NCBI GenBank assembly: GCA_002238705.1
Contig: MPMW01000003.1
Coordinates: 1-64,000, forward strand
Direction: 5' to 3'
DNA: 64,000 nt
DNA from: Acidobacteria bacterium bin61
GTDB taxonomy: Bacteria; Acidobacteriota; Vicinamibacteria; Marinacidobacterales; Marinacidobacteraceae
The notes below the pieces were generated by a model, which was given only the letters and a program-made list of their open reading frames with translations, did no database searches and was not told the DNA's origin. Shown here piece after piece: positions 34,824 through 45,800 of the stretch. Every line of letters begins with the position of its first letter. Within the stretch, counting starts at the first letter, position 1. The position numbers and the translations under genes are program-made.

Positions 34824-36863
34824 ATGCGGATCCACGGAATGAAGACCTGGCGTTTCGGCGGAATGCTCGCGGCTGTCCTGCTCGTCTCGGCGGCGGCGTT
34901 CGCCCAGGACGGGATGCGGCCGCTCGAACTCGCCGACTACCTCTCCTGGGAGGCGGTCCGGAGCCCGCAGATCTCGCCCGACGGGAAGAGCGTGGTGTAC
35001 GAGCGGCGCTTCGTGGACGCGATGAAGGACCGCTGGAAGACCGAGCTCTGGCAGATCGGGGCCGACGGTTCCCGGAACCGGTTCGTCACCGAGGGCGGCG
35101 GCCCGCGCTGGTCGCCGGACGGCACCCGGATCGCCTTCCTGCGCGACGGGCAGATCTTCGTCCGCTGGATGGACGCCGAGGGCGCGGAGAGCCAGATCAC
35201 CCGGCTCGACAGCCCTCCCTCACAAATCGTCTGGGCGCCCGACAGCGGGTCCCTCGCGTTCCGGGCGGTCGTGGACCCCGGCCCCGACCCGGCGTGGGCA
35301 ATCGACCTTCCGAAGGCTCCCGAGGGGGCCGAGTGGACGAAACCGCCCCGAATCGTCACCCGGCTCAACTACCGGCGTGACGGGCAGGGCTACTTCCCGG
35401 CCGGTTTCCGGCACATCTTTGTGGTGAGCGCCGACGGCGGCACCCCGCGCCAGCTCACGAACGGGGACTTCCACCACGACGGACCCCGCTTCCTCGGCGA
35501 CGGCGCGGAGATCGTTTTCACCTCGCTGCGGACGGCGGACGCCGAACACGCCTGGCGGGAGTCCGAGATCTACAGCGTCGACGTGGCGACCGGCCGGATC
35601 ACCGCGCTCACGGGCCGGACGGGTCCGGATTCAGGACCGGTGCCGTCGCCGGACGGCAGCACGATCGCCTACACCGGGATGGACCACACGACGGACACCT
35701 ACCGGGAAGAAGGGCTCTACGTCATGGATGCGGACGGGGAAAACCCGCGGGTCATTGCCACCGAGATGGGCCGCCGTCCGGGCATCGTGGGATGGGCGTC
35801 CGACGGAAGCGGCGTCTACTTCAACGCCCAGCTCCGCGGAACGAACAACCTCTACCTGGCGCCACTCGATGGAGAGGTGCGGCCGGTGAGTTCCGGGAAC
35901 CACATGCTCTCGGTCTCCACGGTGGGCGGAGACGGTACGGCGGTGGGGGTCGTTACCTCGTACCACACACCCGGCAACCTGGTCGCGTTCCCGGTGGACT
36001 CCCCCGACGAGATGACCACCCTGCACGTCACGAACGCTTCCGTGCTGGCCGAAGTCACCCTCGGGGAGATCGAGGAGATTTGGTACAAGTCCCCGGACGA
36101 CCTCGACATCCAGGGCTGGATCCTGAAGCCGCCGGACTTCGACCCGTCCCGCAAGTACCCGCTGATCCTGAGGATCCACGGCGGACCGCACGCCATGTAC
36201 AACAGCGGGTTCGACTTCAAGAACCAGGACCACGCCGCGAACGGCTACGTGGTGCTCTACACGAATCCGCGGGGCAGCAGCGGTTACGGCAGCTCGTTCG
36301 GCAACGAGATCAAGAACGCCTATCCGGGCAAGGACCTCGATGACCTCATGGCCGGCGTCGATGAAGTCATCTCCCGCGGCTACATCGACGACCGCAACCT
36401 GTTCGTGTACGGCGGCAGCGGCGGAGGGGTGCTCACCTCCTGGATCGTGGGGAACACGGACCGGTTCACCGCCGCGGTTTCGAAGGCGCCGGTCACGAAC
36501 TGGTTCAGCTTCGTCGGGACCACCGACGGGTCAAGCTGGTACCGCAACTTCGCCAAGATGCCCTGGGACGATCCCGAGGAGCATCTCCGGCGCTCGACGC
36601 TTATGTACGTCGGCAACGTCACCACCCCGACCATGCTGATGACCGGCGAGAAGGACCTCCGCACCCCGATGGAGCAGACCGAGCAGTACTACCGGGCGCT
36701 CAAGATGCGGAAGATCCCGACGGCAATGGTGCGGCTGACCGATAGCTGGCACAGCCGCAGCCTCCCGCCGACGAACTTCATGCGGGTGCAACTCCTGCTG
36801 CGCAACTGGTTCGAGCGCTTCGCGGTCGGAGACGAGATGACCACCGACGCCCAGCCGCACTAG
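34824..36863 (+). CDS. S9 family serine peptidase (acylaminoacyl/dipeptidyl type)
   Basis: A 679-residue exported peptidase of the prolyl oligopeptidase family. A signal peptide (FGGMLAAVLLVSAAAFAQ) is followed by an N-terminal beta-propeller with PD40/WD40-like blades (SPQISPDGKSVVYERR, GGPRWSPDGTRIAFL, SGPVPSPDGSTIAYTG) and then a hydrolase domain. The triad is visible: Ser532 in VYGGSGGGVLTSW, Asp611 in MTGEKDLRTP and His643 in LTDSWHSRS. It probably trims peptides in the periplasm for nutrition. GCGGAGGTG precedes the ATG. An in-frame ATG at residue 6 is an alternative. Confidence 0.9.
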   Translation: MRIHGMKTWRFGGMLAAVLLVSAAAFAQDGMRPLELADYLSWEAVRSPQISPDGKSVVYERRFVDAMKDRWKTELWQIGADGSRNRFVTEGGGPRWSPDGTRIAFLRDGQIFVRWMDAEGAESQITRLDSPPSQIVWAPDSGSLAFRAVVDPGPDPAWAIDLPKAPEGAEWTKPPRIVTRLNYRRDGQGYFPAGFRHIFVVSADGGTPRQLTNGDFHHDGPRFLGDGAEIVFTSLRTADAEHAWRESEIYSVDVATGRITALTGRTGPDSGPVPSPDGSTIAYTGMDHTTDTYREEGLYVMDADGENPRVIATEMGRRPGIVGWASDGSGVYFNAQLRGTNNLYLAPLDGEVRPVSSGNHMLSVSTVGGDGTAVGVVTSYHTPGNLVAFPVDSPDEMTTLHVTNASVLAEVTLGEIEEIWYKSPDDLDIQGWILKPPDFDPSRKYPLILRIHGGPHAMYNSGFDFKNQDHAANGYVVLYTNPRGSSGYGSSFGNEIKNAYPGKDLDDLMAGVDEVISRGYIDDRNLFVYGGSGGGVLTSWIVGNTDRFTAAVSKAPVTNWFSFVGTTDGSSWYRNFAKMPWDDPEEHLRRSTLMYVGNVTTPTMLMTGEKDLRTPMEQTEQYYRALKMRKIPTAMVRLTDSWHSRSLPPTNFMRVQLLLRNWFERFAVGDEMTTDAQPH

Positions 36864-36934
36864 GGGGGACCGCCGGCCTCCGGATCGCGCCCGCGAAGGT
36901 CGGCGTTCCGGGCCGCTACGTCCCTGGCCCCTCC

Positions 36935-37810
36935 CTACTTCCCGAACAACCCGCAGGCGAAGAGCCCGGGGGTCTTGAAGGGCAGGGGCCCGAGTTCCGT
37001 CGCGTAACGGTCCGCCAGCTCCATCATGGTGACGCCCTCGATTGTGTGGAGACCCGCTTCTTCGAGCAATGCGCTCATTCCCGCGAGGCTGTACTCGCTC
37101 TTCATCGGCTCGCCGCGTTTTGCTACGTAGGCCTCGAGCCGGGCGCGCATCTTCCGGTGTTCGGGCCAGGAGGAAGCCTCGTCGAACATGTAGTCGAGGA
37201 CGAGGCGCGAGCCGGGCGCGACCGCCTTCGCGATCGAGCGTGCTGACTCGGCGAGCGTTTCCGGCGTCAGGTAGTAGGTGACCCCCAGGAAGGAGAGGAT
37301 CGCGGGGCTTTCCGGATCGAACGCCGAGTTTGCCAGGGCTTCGCCAACGGAGACGTGTTCCAGGTCGGCTGGGACGAAGTGGAGTCCCGCGGGCAGCGGG
37401 ATGCCCGCGCTCCGGATTCGTTCCCGTTTCATTTCCTGCATCGCGGGCCGGTCGATCTCGAACACCGCGAGCGGGGGGATGAGGTCGCTCCGGTGCAGCC
37501 CGAAGGAATCGAGCCCGGCGCCCACGATCACGTATTGGCGGATTCCGTCCCGGAAGGCGGCGTCGACCGCCTGTTCCGCGTAGCGGGCCCGGATCAGAAG
37601 CCCCAGCATGACCGGCTTCAGGCCGCCCAGGAACCAGTTCGCCAATAGCGTGGTGGCGGGCCGGAAGCGGAGGATCCGCTGCAGCAAGGGGCTCGTAAGC
37701 GACGACGCGCAGGGGTCTTCGATCAGCCGGACGCGGTCGCGCTGGTGCCAGGCGCGGAGGGCGGCGGCGAGGTCCGCCGTCGAGGTGAGCCTGGCTCGGG
37801 TGCTACCCAC
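36935..37810 (-). CDS. SAM-dependent methyltransferase (TIGR00027/leucine carboxyl methyltransferase-like)
   Basis: A 291-residue class I methyltransferase of the group often called putative S-adenosylmethionine-dependent methyltransferase (LCMT-like). Motif I is QYVIVGAGLDSFGLHR. The acidic strand FEIDRPAMQEMKRERI binds SAM ribose, and LSFLGVTYYLTPETLAESARSIA contains the expected switch region. Its methyl acceptor is unknown; related genes modify carboxylates or polyketides. It is convergent with the S9 peptidase gene and divergent from gamma-glutamyltransferase. Confidence 0.83.
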   Translation of the reverse strand: MGSTRARLTSTADLAAALRAWHQRDRVRLIEDPCASSLTSPLLQRILRFRPATTLLANWFLGGLKPVMLGLLIRARYAEQAVDAAFRDGIRQYVIVGAGLDSFGLHRSDLIPPLAVFEIDRPAMQEMKRERIRSAGIPLPAGLHFVPADLEHVSVGEALANSAFDPESPAILSFLGVTYYLTPETLAESARSIAKAVAPGSRLVLDYMFDEASSWPEHRKMRARLEAYVAKRGEPMKSEYSLAGMSALLEEAGLHTIEGVTMMELADRYATELGPLPFKTPGLFACGLFGK

Positions 37811-37899
37811 GTTTTCCCCACGCAGAATTGTTCCACGAACCGATCACTCCCCAGCGTTCGCCGTTGCCTCCCCACGCCGGGAGCCTCACAATCTCCGGA

Positions 37900-39831
37900 A
37901 TGAAGCGCAATTCATCGTTCCTCCGGCCGCTGCCCGTCACGCTGTTCCTGGTGGGCGCCTTGGCCGCCACCGCCGCCGCCCAGACTCAAAAACCCGTGCT
38001 CCACGGGAAGCACTGGATGGCGATTACCGGCAAGCCGCTCGGCGCGACCGCCGGGGCCATGATCTTCGGCCAGGGAGGGAATGCCGTGGACGCCGCCTGC
38101 GCCATGTTGGGCGCCACCGCGACGATGTTCGACGCCCTGAGCTGGGGCGGCGAGACCCAGGCGCTGATCTGGCACCCCGAGCAGAAGAAGGTGATCGGCA
38201 TCAACGCCCTCGGCGTCGCGCCCAGCGGCGCCACGCCGGAGTACTTCCGGGGACAGGGGATGGATTACCCGCCCGCGGTCGGCCCGCTCGCCGCGGTCAC
38301 CCCGGGAACCCCCGGTGGGCTGCTGACGATGCTGGCCGAGTACGGGACCATGTCGCTCGCCCAGGTGCTCGCGCCCGCGATCCAGATGGCGGACGGCTAT
38401 CCCATCGAGGCGTCCACCGCCCGCGCCATCCAGCGCGGCGCCGACCGGATTGCCGAGTGGCCGTATTCGCGGCGGACGCTGCTGCCCCACCGGGACGCGC
38501 GCTCGGCGTCCTCCGGCCCTCAGGACGAGACGGGGAACTACTGGGACCGGGAGGACTCCTCGACCCGTGACTTCGACGCCGGCGGCCCGCTGCCCGGCGA
38601 GAACTTCCGCCAGCCCGAGCTGGCCGCGACGCTCCGCAAGCTGGTGGACGCCGAGGCGGAGGCGCTGGCCGGCGGCCAGAGCCGGAAGGAGGCGATCTAT
38701 GCCGCCTACGACCGCTTCTACAAGGGCGACATCGCGGAGGAGTTCGCCCGCGGCGCCCAGGAGCAGGGCGGACTCATCACGACCGACGACCTCGCGAACT
38801 GGAAGGTCCACATCGAGGAGCCGGTCTCCACGAACTACAAGGGCATCGAGGTCTACAAGCTGACCCACTGGGTGCAGGGCCCGGTGCTGCTCCAGGCGCT
38901 CAACATCCTCGAGCCCTTCGACCTGAAGGGGATGGGCTACAACAGCTCGCGCTACATCCACACCCTGTACCAGGCGATCAGCCTGTCGTTTGCCGACCGT
39001 GACTTCTACTACGGCGATCCCTACTTCCCGCCCGAGGAGCCGATCCGGGGGCTGCTGTCGAAGGACTACGCCCGCCAGCGGGGGGCGCTGATCCGGGAGG
39101 ACCGGAACGATCCGGCGATCGGCCCGGGCGATCCCTATCCGTTCCAGGGCGGGGAGAACCCGTTCGCCGAATACCTCCACCGGTTCGGCGGGACGTCCGG
39201 CACGCCCACCACCGAGGACGAGCGGCAGCAGTTCCTCGACGGTTTCCTCGCCGGGACGACCTCGATCCAGGCGGCGGACGCCTCCGGCTGGGTGGTCTCG
39301 GTGACCCCGAGCGGCGGCTGGCTGCCGGCGGTGCTCGCCGGCGAGACCGGGATCGGGCTCAGCCAGCGGATGCAGAGCTTCGTGCTCGACCCGGCGATGA
39401 ACCCCTACAACGTGCTGGAGCCGGGCAAGCGGCCGCGCGCCACCCTGACCCCGAGCCTCGCGCTCAAGGACGGGGAGCCGTTCCTGTCGTTCGCGGTGCA
39501 GGGCGGGGACGGCCAGGACCAGAACCTCCTGCAGTTCTTCCTGAACGTGGTCGAGTTCGGGATGAACGTGCAGGAGGCCGCCGAGGCCGCCAACTTCAAC
39601 AGCTACCAGCCCCGGAGCTCCTTCGGCGCCCACGAGTCGGAGCCGGGGTCCATGCTGCTGAACAGCAAGGTCCCCGAGTGGATCCGCGACGAGCTGACCG
39701 GGATGGGGTATTCGCTCCGGTTCGCGCCGCGCACCTCGGGGCCCATCAACGCCATCTGGTTCGACCGCGAGCACGGCACCTTCTGGGGCGGCTCGAGCCA
39801 GCACGGCGAGGACTACGGGGTGGCCTGGTAA
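37900..39831 (+). CDS. ggt: Gamma-glutamyltransferase
   Basis: A 643-residue exported proenzyme that self-cleaves to two subunits and transfers or hydrolyses gamma-glutamyl groups of glutathione and related peptides. I use the ATG at 37900 since it begins the signal peptide (MKRNSSFLRPLPVTLFLVGA, then ATAAAQ); an earlier in-frame ATG overlaps the promoter. Large-subunit features are GGNAVDAACAM and VTPGTPGGLL. The cleavage site is before Thr453 in FLAGTTSIQAAD, where the common TTH(Y/F) is TTSI. AVQGGDGQDQNLLQFFLNV is the small-subunit motif. The TAA stop overlaps the next ATG (TAATG). Confidence 0.9.
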   Translation: MKRNSSFLRPLPVTLFLVGALAATAAAQTQKPVLHGKHWMAITGKPLGATAGAMIFGQGGNAVDAACAMLGATATMFDALSWGGETQALIWHPEQKKVIGINALGVAPSGATPEYFRGQGMDYPPAVGPLAAVTPGTPGGLLTMLAEYGTMSLAQVLAPAIQMADGYPIEASTARAIQRGADRIAEWPYSRRTLLPHRDARSASSGPQDETGNYWDREDSSTRDFDAGGPLPGENFRQPELAATLRKLVDAEAEALAGGQSRKEAIYAAYDRFYKGDIAEEFARGAQEQGGLITTDDLANWKVHIEEPVSTNYKGIEVYKLTHWVQGPVLLQALNILEPFDLKGMGYNSSRYIHTLYQAISLSFADRDFYYGDPYFPPEEPIRGLLSKDYARQRGALIREDRNDPAIGPGDPYPFQGGENPFAEYLHRFGGTSGTPTTEDERQQFLDGFLAGTTSIQAADASGWVVSVTPSGGWLPAVLAGETGIGLSQRMQSFVLDPAMNPYNVLEPGKRPRATLTPSLALKDGEPFLSFAVQGGDGQDQNLLQFFLNVVEFGMNVQEAAEAANFNSYQPRSSFGAHESEPGSMLLNSKVPEWIRDELTGMGYSLRFAPRTSGPINAIWFDREHGTFWGGSSQHGEDYGVAW

Positions 39832-41987
39832 TGACCGACCGAACCTTTCTCCGTTTCGCGGCGCTCGCCGCCGCTCTCCTGATCGTTCCGGCGGCAGCGT
39901 TCGCACAGGCCGAAGCGGAGAGCCCGAAGGCCGCTTCGCTCACCGTCTCGCCGGAGGAGATCACCCTGACCGCCGGCGACACCGCCCAGATCGAGACGAC
40001 GGTGCTGGATGCGGACGGCAACGAGATGGAGGCCGAACTCCTCTATCTGCCGCTCTACGGCCAGTTCTGGAACCTCGAGATGCGCACCTGGGGCTTCAAC
40101 ATCTTCAAGGTGTCGCGGGAGGGCGAGGTCTCGACCCGGCGTCCCGGCGAGTACGCGGTGATGGTCCGGGTGGTGGGCTCCGGCCCCGACCCCTCGGCGC
40201 GGGACTCGGATGCCGAGGGGTATGTCGAGCAGCGGATCCCGCTCACCATCCTGCCGCGGCCGGTGGTGTCGCTCAACGTGACGGCGGAGGGGCCGCTTTA
40301 CGCGGGCACCGAGGTAACGGTGCGCGCCGAGCCGCTGGATGACGCCGGGACGGTTGTCGAGGGCCTCGATGTCGGTTGGATGTCGTCCGATGACGCCGTC
40401 GCGATGCCGGTCGCGCGTCCACCCACGATCGAACGGACCCGCACCCGTGGGGTGCTGGCGCTCGGCGCCGCGGGGCCGGTGACGATCACCGCGACGGCCG
40501 GGGCAGCGACGGCGGAAATGTCGCTCGAAGTCGCGCCGAATCCGGTGGCGAAGATGGTGTTGACGGCGGACCGGAGCACGGCGCGGACCGGTGACGTGAC
40601 ACATGTTGACGTGGCCATGACAGATTCCGGGGGGAGCGCGGTGGAAGGCGTGCCGGTGGGGTTCAGCGTCTCGGCGATCACCGACGCGATGGGGATGGGC
40701 GGGCCCTCGTCCGGCCTGATCACCCAGGACGGCCGGTTCGTGGCGGATCTTCCCGGTGTCTATACGGTCGTGACCCGGACCGGGCAGGTATCGGCGTCCA
40801 CCGTGATCCGGGTCGCCGAGCGCGGTGTCCGGCGACCGATCGAACTCGTCGGGCACGGCCGGGTGAAGGACCGGGCCACCTCGGATCTGTGGGTCTGGGA
40901 GGCGCCGAACGGGCGCGACTACGCGATGACCGGGACGCACAGCGCTGCCGGGCACGCCTACATCTGGGACGTGACCGATCCCGAGAACCTCGAGATCGTG
41001 GACGTGGTGCACGTGGACGCCCGGACCGTGAACGACGTGAAGATCTCGGAGGACGGCGCGACGGCGGTGATCTCCCGGGAGGGGGCGTCGAACCGGCGGA
41101 ACGGGTTGGTGCTGCTTGACGTGTCCGATCCGGGGACGGGGGTCACGAAGCTCGCGGAGTACGACGACCAGCTCACCGGCGGCGTCCACAACACCTTCAT
41201 TCACGCGGGACACGTGTACGCGCTCTCCGGCGGCCGCCGCTTCGACATCATCAACATCGAAGACCCGTCCGTGCCCCATCGGGTGGGCAGCTTCGCCCTC
41301 GACAACCCGGCGCGCTCCATCCATGACGTCTGGGTGGTGGACGGGATCGCCTATTCGGCCAACTGGAGCGACGGGGTCGCGGTCATCGACGTCGGCGGCG
41401 CCGACAAGGGCGGCACTCCGCAGGATCCCAAACTGGTGGGGCAGTTCCCGTTCCCGACGGGCTGGAATCACGCCGTCTACCCCTACCGGAGCGTCTCGAC
41501 CGGCAAGTTCTACATCTTCGCCGGTGACGAGGCGGCGCGCACCGGCCGCTACAGCCCGCTCGCCGAGATCGGCACCGGGACCCCTGGATACGACGACGAG
41601 CCCACCCGCTGGCGCGGCTGGATCCACATCCTGGAATGGGACGAGAACTTCGAGGCGCCGCCGCGCCTGGTCGGCCGCTACGAGGTTCCCGAGGCGGGAA
41701 GCCACAACATCTGGATCGAGGACGACGTGATGTACGTCGCCTTCTACAACGGCGGCCTGCGGGTGGTGGACGTTTCGGGTGAACTGCTCGGCAACCTCTA
41801 CCGGCAGGGCCGGGAGATCGCCCGTTTCCTCCCCCTCGACCCCGAGGGCTTCCTGCCGAACGCGCCGCAGGTCTGGGGCGCCCAGCCCCACAAGGGGATC
41901 ATCTACTTCTCGGATCGCAACTCCGGGCTCTGGGCGGTCCGCCTCGGCGACCTGCCGGAGGAAACCACCACGGACGCACAGCAGTAG
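39831..41987 (+). CDS. Exported Ig-like / LVIVD-repeat ('choice-of-anchor B'-type) protein
   Basis: A 718-residue exported protein coupled by a one-base overlap to gamma-glutamyltransferase. A signal peptide (FLRFAALAAALLIVPAAAFAQ) is followed by two or three bacterial Ig-like domains (SLTVSPEEITLTAGDTAQIET; VTITATAGAATAEMSLEVAP) and then a beta-propeller of LVIVD repeats (HAYIWDVTDPENLEIVDVV, RFDIINIEDPSVPHRVG, VAVIDVGGADKG, LRVVDVSGELLGNL). The propeller is probably a binding scaffold. The co-expressed Ggt hints at a shared surface peptide metabolism role, but this is only context. Confidence 0.82.
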   Translation: MTDRTFLRFAALAAALLIVPAAAFAQAEAESPKAASLTVSPEEITLTAGDTAQIETTVLDADGNEMEAELLYLPLYGQFWNLEMRTWGFNIFKVSREGEVSTRRPGEYAVMVRVVGSGPDPSARDSDAEGYVEQRIPLTILPRPVVSLNVTAEGPLYAGTEVTVRAEPLDDAGTVVEGLDVGWMSSDDAVAMPVARPPTIERTRTRGVLALGAAGPVTITATAGAATAEMSLEVAPNPVAKMVLTADRSTARTGDVTHVDVAMTDSGGSAVEGVPVGFSVSAITDAMGMGGPSSGLITQDGRFVADLPGVYTVVTRTGQVSASTVIRVAERGVRRPIELVGHGRVKDRATSDLWVWEAPNGRDYAMTGTHSAAGHAYIWDVTDPENLEIVDVVHVDARTVNDVKISEDGATAVISREGASNRRNGLVLLDVSDPGTGVTKLAEYDDQLTGGVHNTFIHAGHVYALSGGRRFDIINIEDPSVPHRVGSFALDNPARSIHDVWVVDGIAYSANWSDGVAVIDVGGADKGGTPQDPKLVGQFPFPTGWNHAVYPYRSVSTGKFYIFAGDEAARTGRYSPLAEIGTGTPGYDDEPTRWRGWIHILEWDENFEAPPRLVGRYEVPEAGSHNIWIEDDVMYVAFYNGGLRVVDVSGELLGNLYRQGREIARFLPLDPEGFLPNAPQVWGAQPHKGIIYFSDRNSGLWAVRLGDLPEETTTDAQQ

Positions 41988-42090
41988 GTTGAAAGCGCCG
42001 GCCCCACCGGGAAGACGGGCCCGGAGGCCGGCGCTCCAGGCGTTGGTCGCGTCCCCGGCGGGCTGGCGGGTCGCTGGGGCCGGGTGTGTG

Positions 42091-42510
42091 TCAGCCGCTC
42101 TCTTGGGGCGACCAGTCGTCCGCCTGAAGGTCGTCAATGCGGGAGAAGTGCCGGACGTTCAAGGTGGCGAGGCGGGCGGAGAGACCGACGGCGACGGACG
42201 CGATGGCCAGATCCATGTCTTCGATGGGCGTTCCTCGTGCCTGGAGCACGGCCTTCCAGTGGCCGAAAGCCAGGGTTGCCGGTTCCGTCCAGTCCGTCCA
42301 GCGCAGGACGGCGCGAAGGCGGCGGAACTCGCTCTCGAGAAGCTGCCTTCGGCGCGAACCGGCCTCGAGGCGTGACAGACCGAATCGGATTTCCGCTGCA
42401 ACCGGGGTACAGAGGTAAGTGTCGGACGGGTCCTCATCGCGCAAGCGCTGCAGGGCGCCCGAATCACCGTGCATGACGGCCGAGACGGCGCTCGTATCCA
42501 GAACCAGCAT
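42091..42510 (-). CDS. PIN-domain toxin (VapC family), second pair
   Basis: A 139-residue PIN ribonuclease starting at ATG 42510, where the PIN fold begins (MLVLDTSAVSAVMHGD). Other acidic positions are in CTPVAAEIRFGL (Glu), IEDMDLAIASVAVG (Asp) and the C-terminal TLNVRHFSRIDDL. The ATG overlaps the antitoxin stop by one base (TGATG). A longer open frame to 42786 overlaps the antitoxin and is not real. Confidence 0.87.
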   Translation of the reverse strand: MLVLDTSAVSAVMHGDSGALQRLRDEDPSDTYLCTPVAAEIRFGLSRLEAGSRRRQLLESEFRRLRAVLRWTDWTEPATLAFGHWKAVLQARGTPIEDMDLAIASVAVGLSARLATLNVRHFSRIDDLQADDWSPQESG

Positions 42511-42770
42511 CAGAATGGGGGGTTGCTCCGGCTTCGGCGGGCTGCTCGGATAGCCCGGTTGAAGTCTTCGCGACCGTCCTGAAGCAGTTTGCGATCTTCG
42601 GCGGTCAGGTGATCGTTCGAGAAGAAGTCCTCCGGCCACTGTGTCCGCTCCTCGACAGTACGCCGGCAGGACTCGACGATGACGCGGTTTCTGCTCATGC
42701 CGCGCTCGCCGGCGATACGGTCCAGGCTGGCAAGAAGTGGCGCGGGGAAATGGACGCTGGTGTTGGGCAT
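42510..42770 (-). CDS. Ribbon-helix-helix antitoxin, partner of the PIN toxin
   Basis: An 86-residue protein. The ribbon-helix-helix of CopG type is at the N-terminus (MPNTSVHFPAPLLASLDRIA, then RGMSRNRVIVESCRR). The rest is charged and helical (WPEDFFSNDHLTAEDRKLL) for toxin binding. Gene order is antitoxin then toxin. The promoter must lie in the 87 bases before it, next to the end of the ABC permease/peptidase gene; an AT-rich stretch (about 42780-42815) is there. Confidence 0.8.
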   Translation of the reverse strand: MPNTSVHFPAPLLASLDRIAGERGMSRNRVIVESCRRTVEERTQWPEDFFSNDHLTAEDRKLLQDGREDFNRAIRAARRSRSNPPF

Positions 42771-42857
42771 GGCTGGTTCTAATCAAACATGTTATACCAG
42801 ATAGTCGACCGACACCGCGGCAGCCTGCCTGGAGGTCCGGCGGTCCCGGGGCTCCGG

Positions 42858-45800
42858 CTATTCCGGAAAATCGAACACCGCCGCCTGGCGGCGGAGTTGC
42901 AGCACCAGCGCGTCCGGGTCCACGACGACCCGTTCCGGATCGAAGCCGGCGGTGATCTCGAAGCCCGCTGATCCGCCAGCGTCGAGTGTGCCCACCGCGC
43001 GGGCGTCCCGATAGTCCCGATGCACGACCGTCCGGGTCGCGTCATCGCCCTCGTCGGACCAGCGCTCGTTCGCGGTGGCGGCGACTTCGACGGTCATCCG
43101 CCCGCTCCCCGCGTTCTCGAGCGTGCCCCGGACGAGCCAACCGCTCCCGGTCCGCTCCTTCTTCACCTCCGCGAGCCGGTATTCCGGCACCACCACCTCG
43201 TGGAACCACTGCGCGGTGAAGGCGTCGAATGCCTCGGCATCCGGGGCGAAATCCCGCAGCACGGCCAGCATGTCCTGGATCACCGGGAAGTCCGAACCCG
43301 ATTGGTACGCGTCGATGAAGGCGCGCAACCCCGCCAGGAGGTGCTCCCGGCCCATCTCCTGCTGGAGCATCCACATCACCCAGCCGCCCTTGTTGTAGAT
43401 GGCCGGCCCGTCCCCCGGCCGTGAACCGTCGATCCTGACCAGTGGGCGCTCGCTGTCCACGAAACGGCCGTCGCCGTAGAGGTCCTCGATCCGCTTGGCG
43501 AACTCGATGCGGTGGCGGTCCCCGTGCACTTCCTGGTGGAGCAGGATCGTCGCGTAGTGGGACATGCCCTCGGACAGCATGTTGCCGCCGGGGCCCCGGC
43601 CCGGGGTCAGGATGTTGCCCCACCACTGGTGCGCCGCTTCGTGCGCCACGATGGCGAAGGCGGCGTGGGCGCGGGGATCGCTCTTCGTGAGGAACCCGAT
43701 CCCCTCGCTGAAGGTGATGTTGGTGGGGAAACCCTGGGCGTAGCTGGCGTACGCCGGGAACTCGGAGAGCTTCAGGAGTTCCCAGGGGAAGGGGTAGAAC
43801 CAGTCCGAGTAGTGCTCCCGGGCGGCGTCCAGCGCGGCGGACATCTCTTCGACGTTGTAGTCGTGTTCCGGGTGGTAGTAGATGGCGGTCCCGCGACCCT
43901 CCTCGACCGCGTAGCGGCCGGCGACGATGTTGAAGAGCCGGACCGGCTGGTCGGACTCCCACACCACGGTGCGCCGCCCGTCCCGGACCTCGTCGCTCGT
44001 GAGCCGCCCGACGCTGTTCGCCGTGTATTCCTCCGGCACCGTGATCCGGATCCTGGTGGTCAGGGGCTTCCCACCCCAGCCGAGCGCCGGTTCCGTTTCG
44101 CCTTCGTAGAAATCGTCGGAATATTCCCGTGCGTCGTAGCGGTTGTCCTTGTCCACGCCGATTCCCGGCAGATACCCGGGAACCGGAGCAAAGGTCGGCC
44201 CGAAGGCGGTCAGGACGACCCCCGAGTCCAGGATGAACTGGTTCCGGGGCCCGGCCCTGGTGCCCAGGCCACGGGGATACTCCAGTTCGTAGCGGAAGCC
44301 CACGGTGAGCGAATCCCCGGGCGCCAGAGGTGCTTCCGGAGTGATGACAAAAAGCCCCGAGCGATCCTCGGGTTCGGCGGGCTCGCCGTCGAGGGTCCAC
44401 TCGATGGGGGCCCACGGCCCCGCGGTGATCGGAAGCTGGGGGTACGCGCGGTCCCGGTGATTCACAAACGTGTAGGCGCCGGACACCGAGGCGGAACGCT
44501 CCCGTGGCTCAAGGTCCACGTCCAGGTCCACACGGGAAACCGACGGCATCCTGAAGTCCGTCCAGGTCGCCACGTTGCGCCGCCAGTAGTTCTTGGCCGC
44601 TTCCTCGGCGTCCGGGCCCTGGTCACCGGCCCGTCCCCAGAAGAACAGCAGCGATCCGAGGAACACGGGGGGCAGCAGGAAGGGAACAAGGCGGAGCCCG
44701 CTCCGCGAAAGAGCTCGCGGCTGTAGGCGGTGAAGGATCCGGACAGCGTCGAACTCCTGCCGCCCCAGCCACCGCATCGCCAGGACCAGGAGAAGCGGGA
44801 CGAGACTCAGGTAGAAGAGGCGGTTCAGGAGGAGGGCGTCGCCGTGGAGCGAGAAGGCGCCCATGTCGCTCCAGAGGCTCACCGAGTTCCAGGCGATCCA
44901 GTTGGTAACCCACGGGAGCGGGTCGCCCACGTTCATGCCGTACACCGTGTAGATGAGGACCGCCAGCCCGAGTCCGTACACCGTGTAGCGGTTGCGGAAG
45001 AGGGCGAAGGCCGCGGTTACGAATGCCGTCCAGAAGATGAACGTCGGTGCCATCACGCCGCCCCAGGCCGCGAGGAAGGGCCACAGGTCGAAGCCGACAG
45101 GATCGCCGAGGAGCTGTCGCACCACGATGATCGCCCACGACGCAATCAGGGCGGCGGCGAGCACCACTCCCGCCACCACGACGGTGCCGGCCGTCTTGCC
45201 GAAGAGCATGGCACCGGTCCCGGCGGGCGTCGTCCGATAGATCTCGGCGAATCGCTGGGCGCGCTCCTTCATCAATGACTCGACGGTGTAGAAGAGCAGC
45301 AGGACGCAAACGAGCAGGCTGAGGGTGTTGAACTGGCGCGCCGCCATCGCTCCCGACGTCAGCAGCAGCGGCGCGTCGAAGGGTCCGAGGGCGAAGAGAC
45401 TCTGGCTGACGGATTGCCAGAGGATCAGCGGGACGAACAGGTACATCCCGGGCCTCACGAGCAACTCGAGAACTTCGGTCCGGCCGATCGCGGTTGCCGC
45501 TGCCAGGAATCCGGGGGGCTCGGTCCGCATGCCCAACTCGCCCAGCGTGCCCGCTGCCGGTGGCTGGATCGCTTCGGCGTCCTCCGGCGCCCGCTTCCGC
45601 CCGCTCCGGCGGAAGCCGATCACCACGGCATCGGTGTCACCCCGGAGGAGCCTCCGCGCAGTGTTCCGGGCCGCGGCCTCGACGGCCAGAAGTCCAACGC
45701 CCGCCACGGCGATGCGGCTGAGCAGGAATCCGGCGTCCGCCGGCAGGGGCGCAGTGTTGTAGAAGTCCATTCCCTGATCGAGCTTCAAGAAGGTCTCGTT

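Noticed and set aside
37912-39906. 664-codon minus-strand frame opposite gamma-glutamyltransferase
   Set aside because: Shadow of a convincing gene; no motif of its own.
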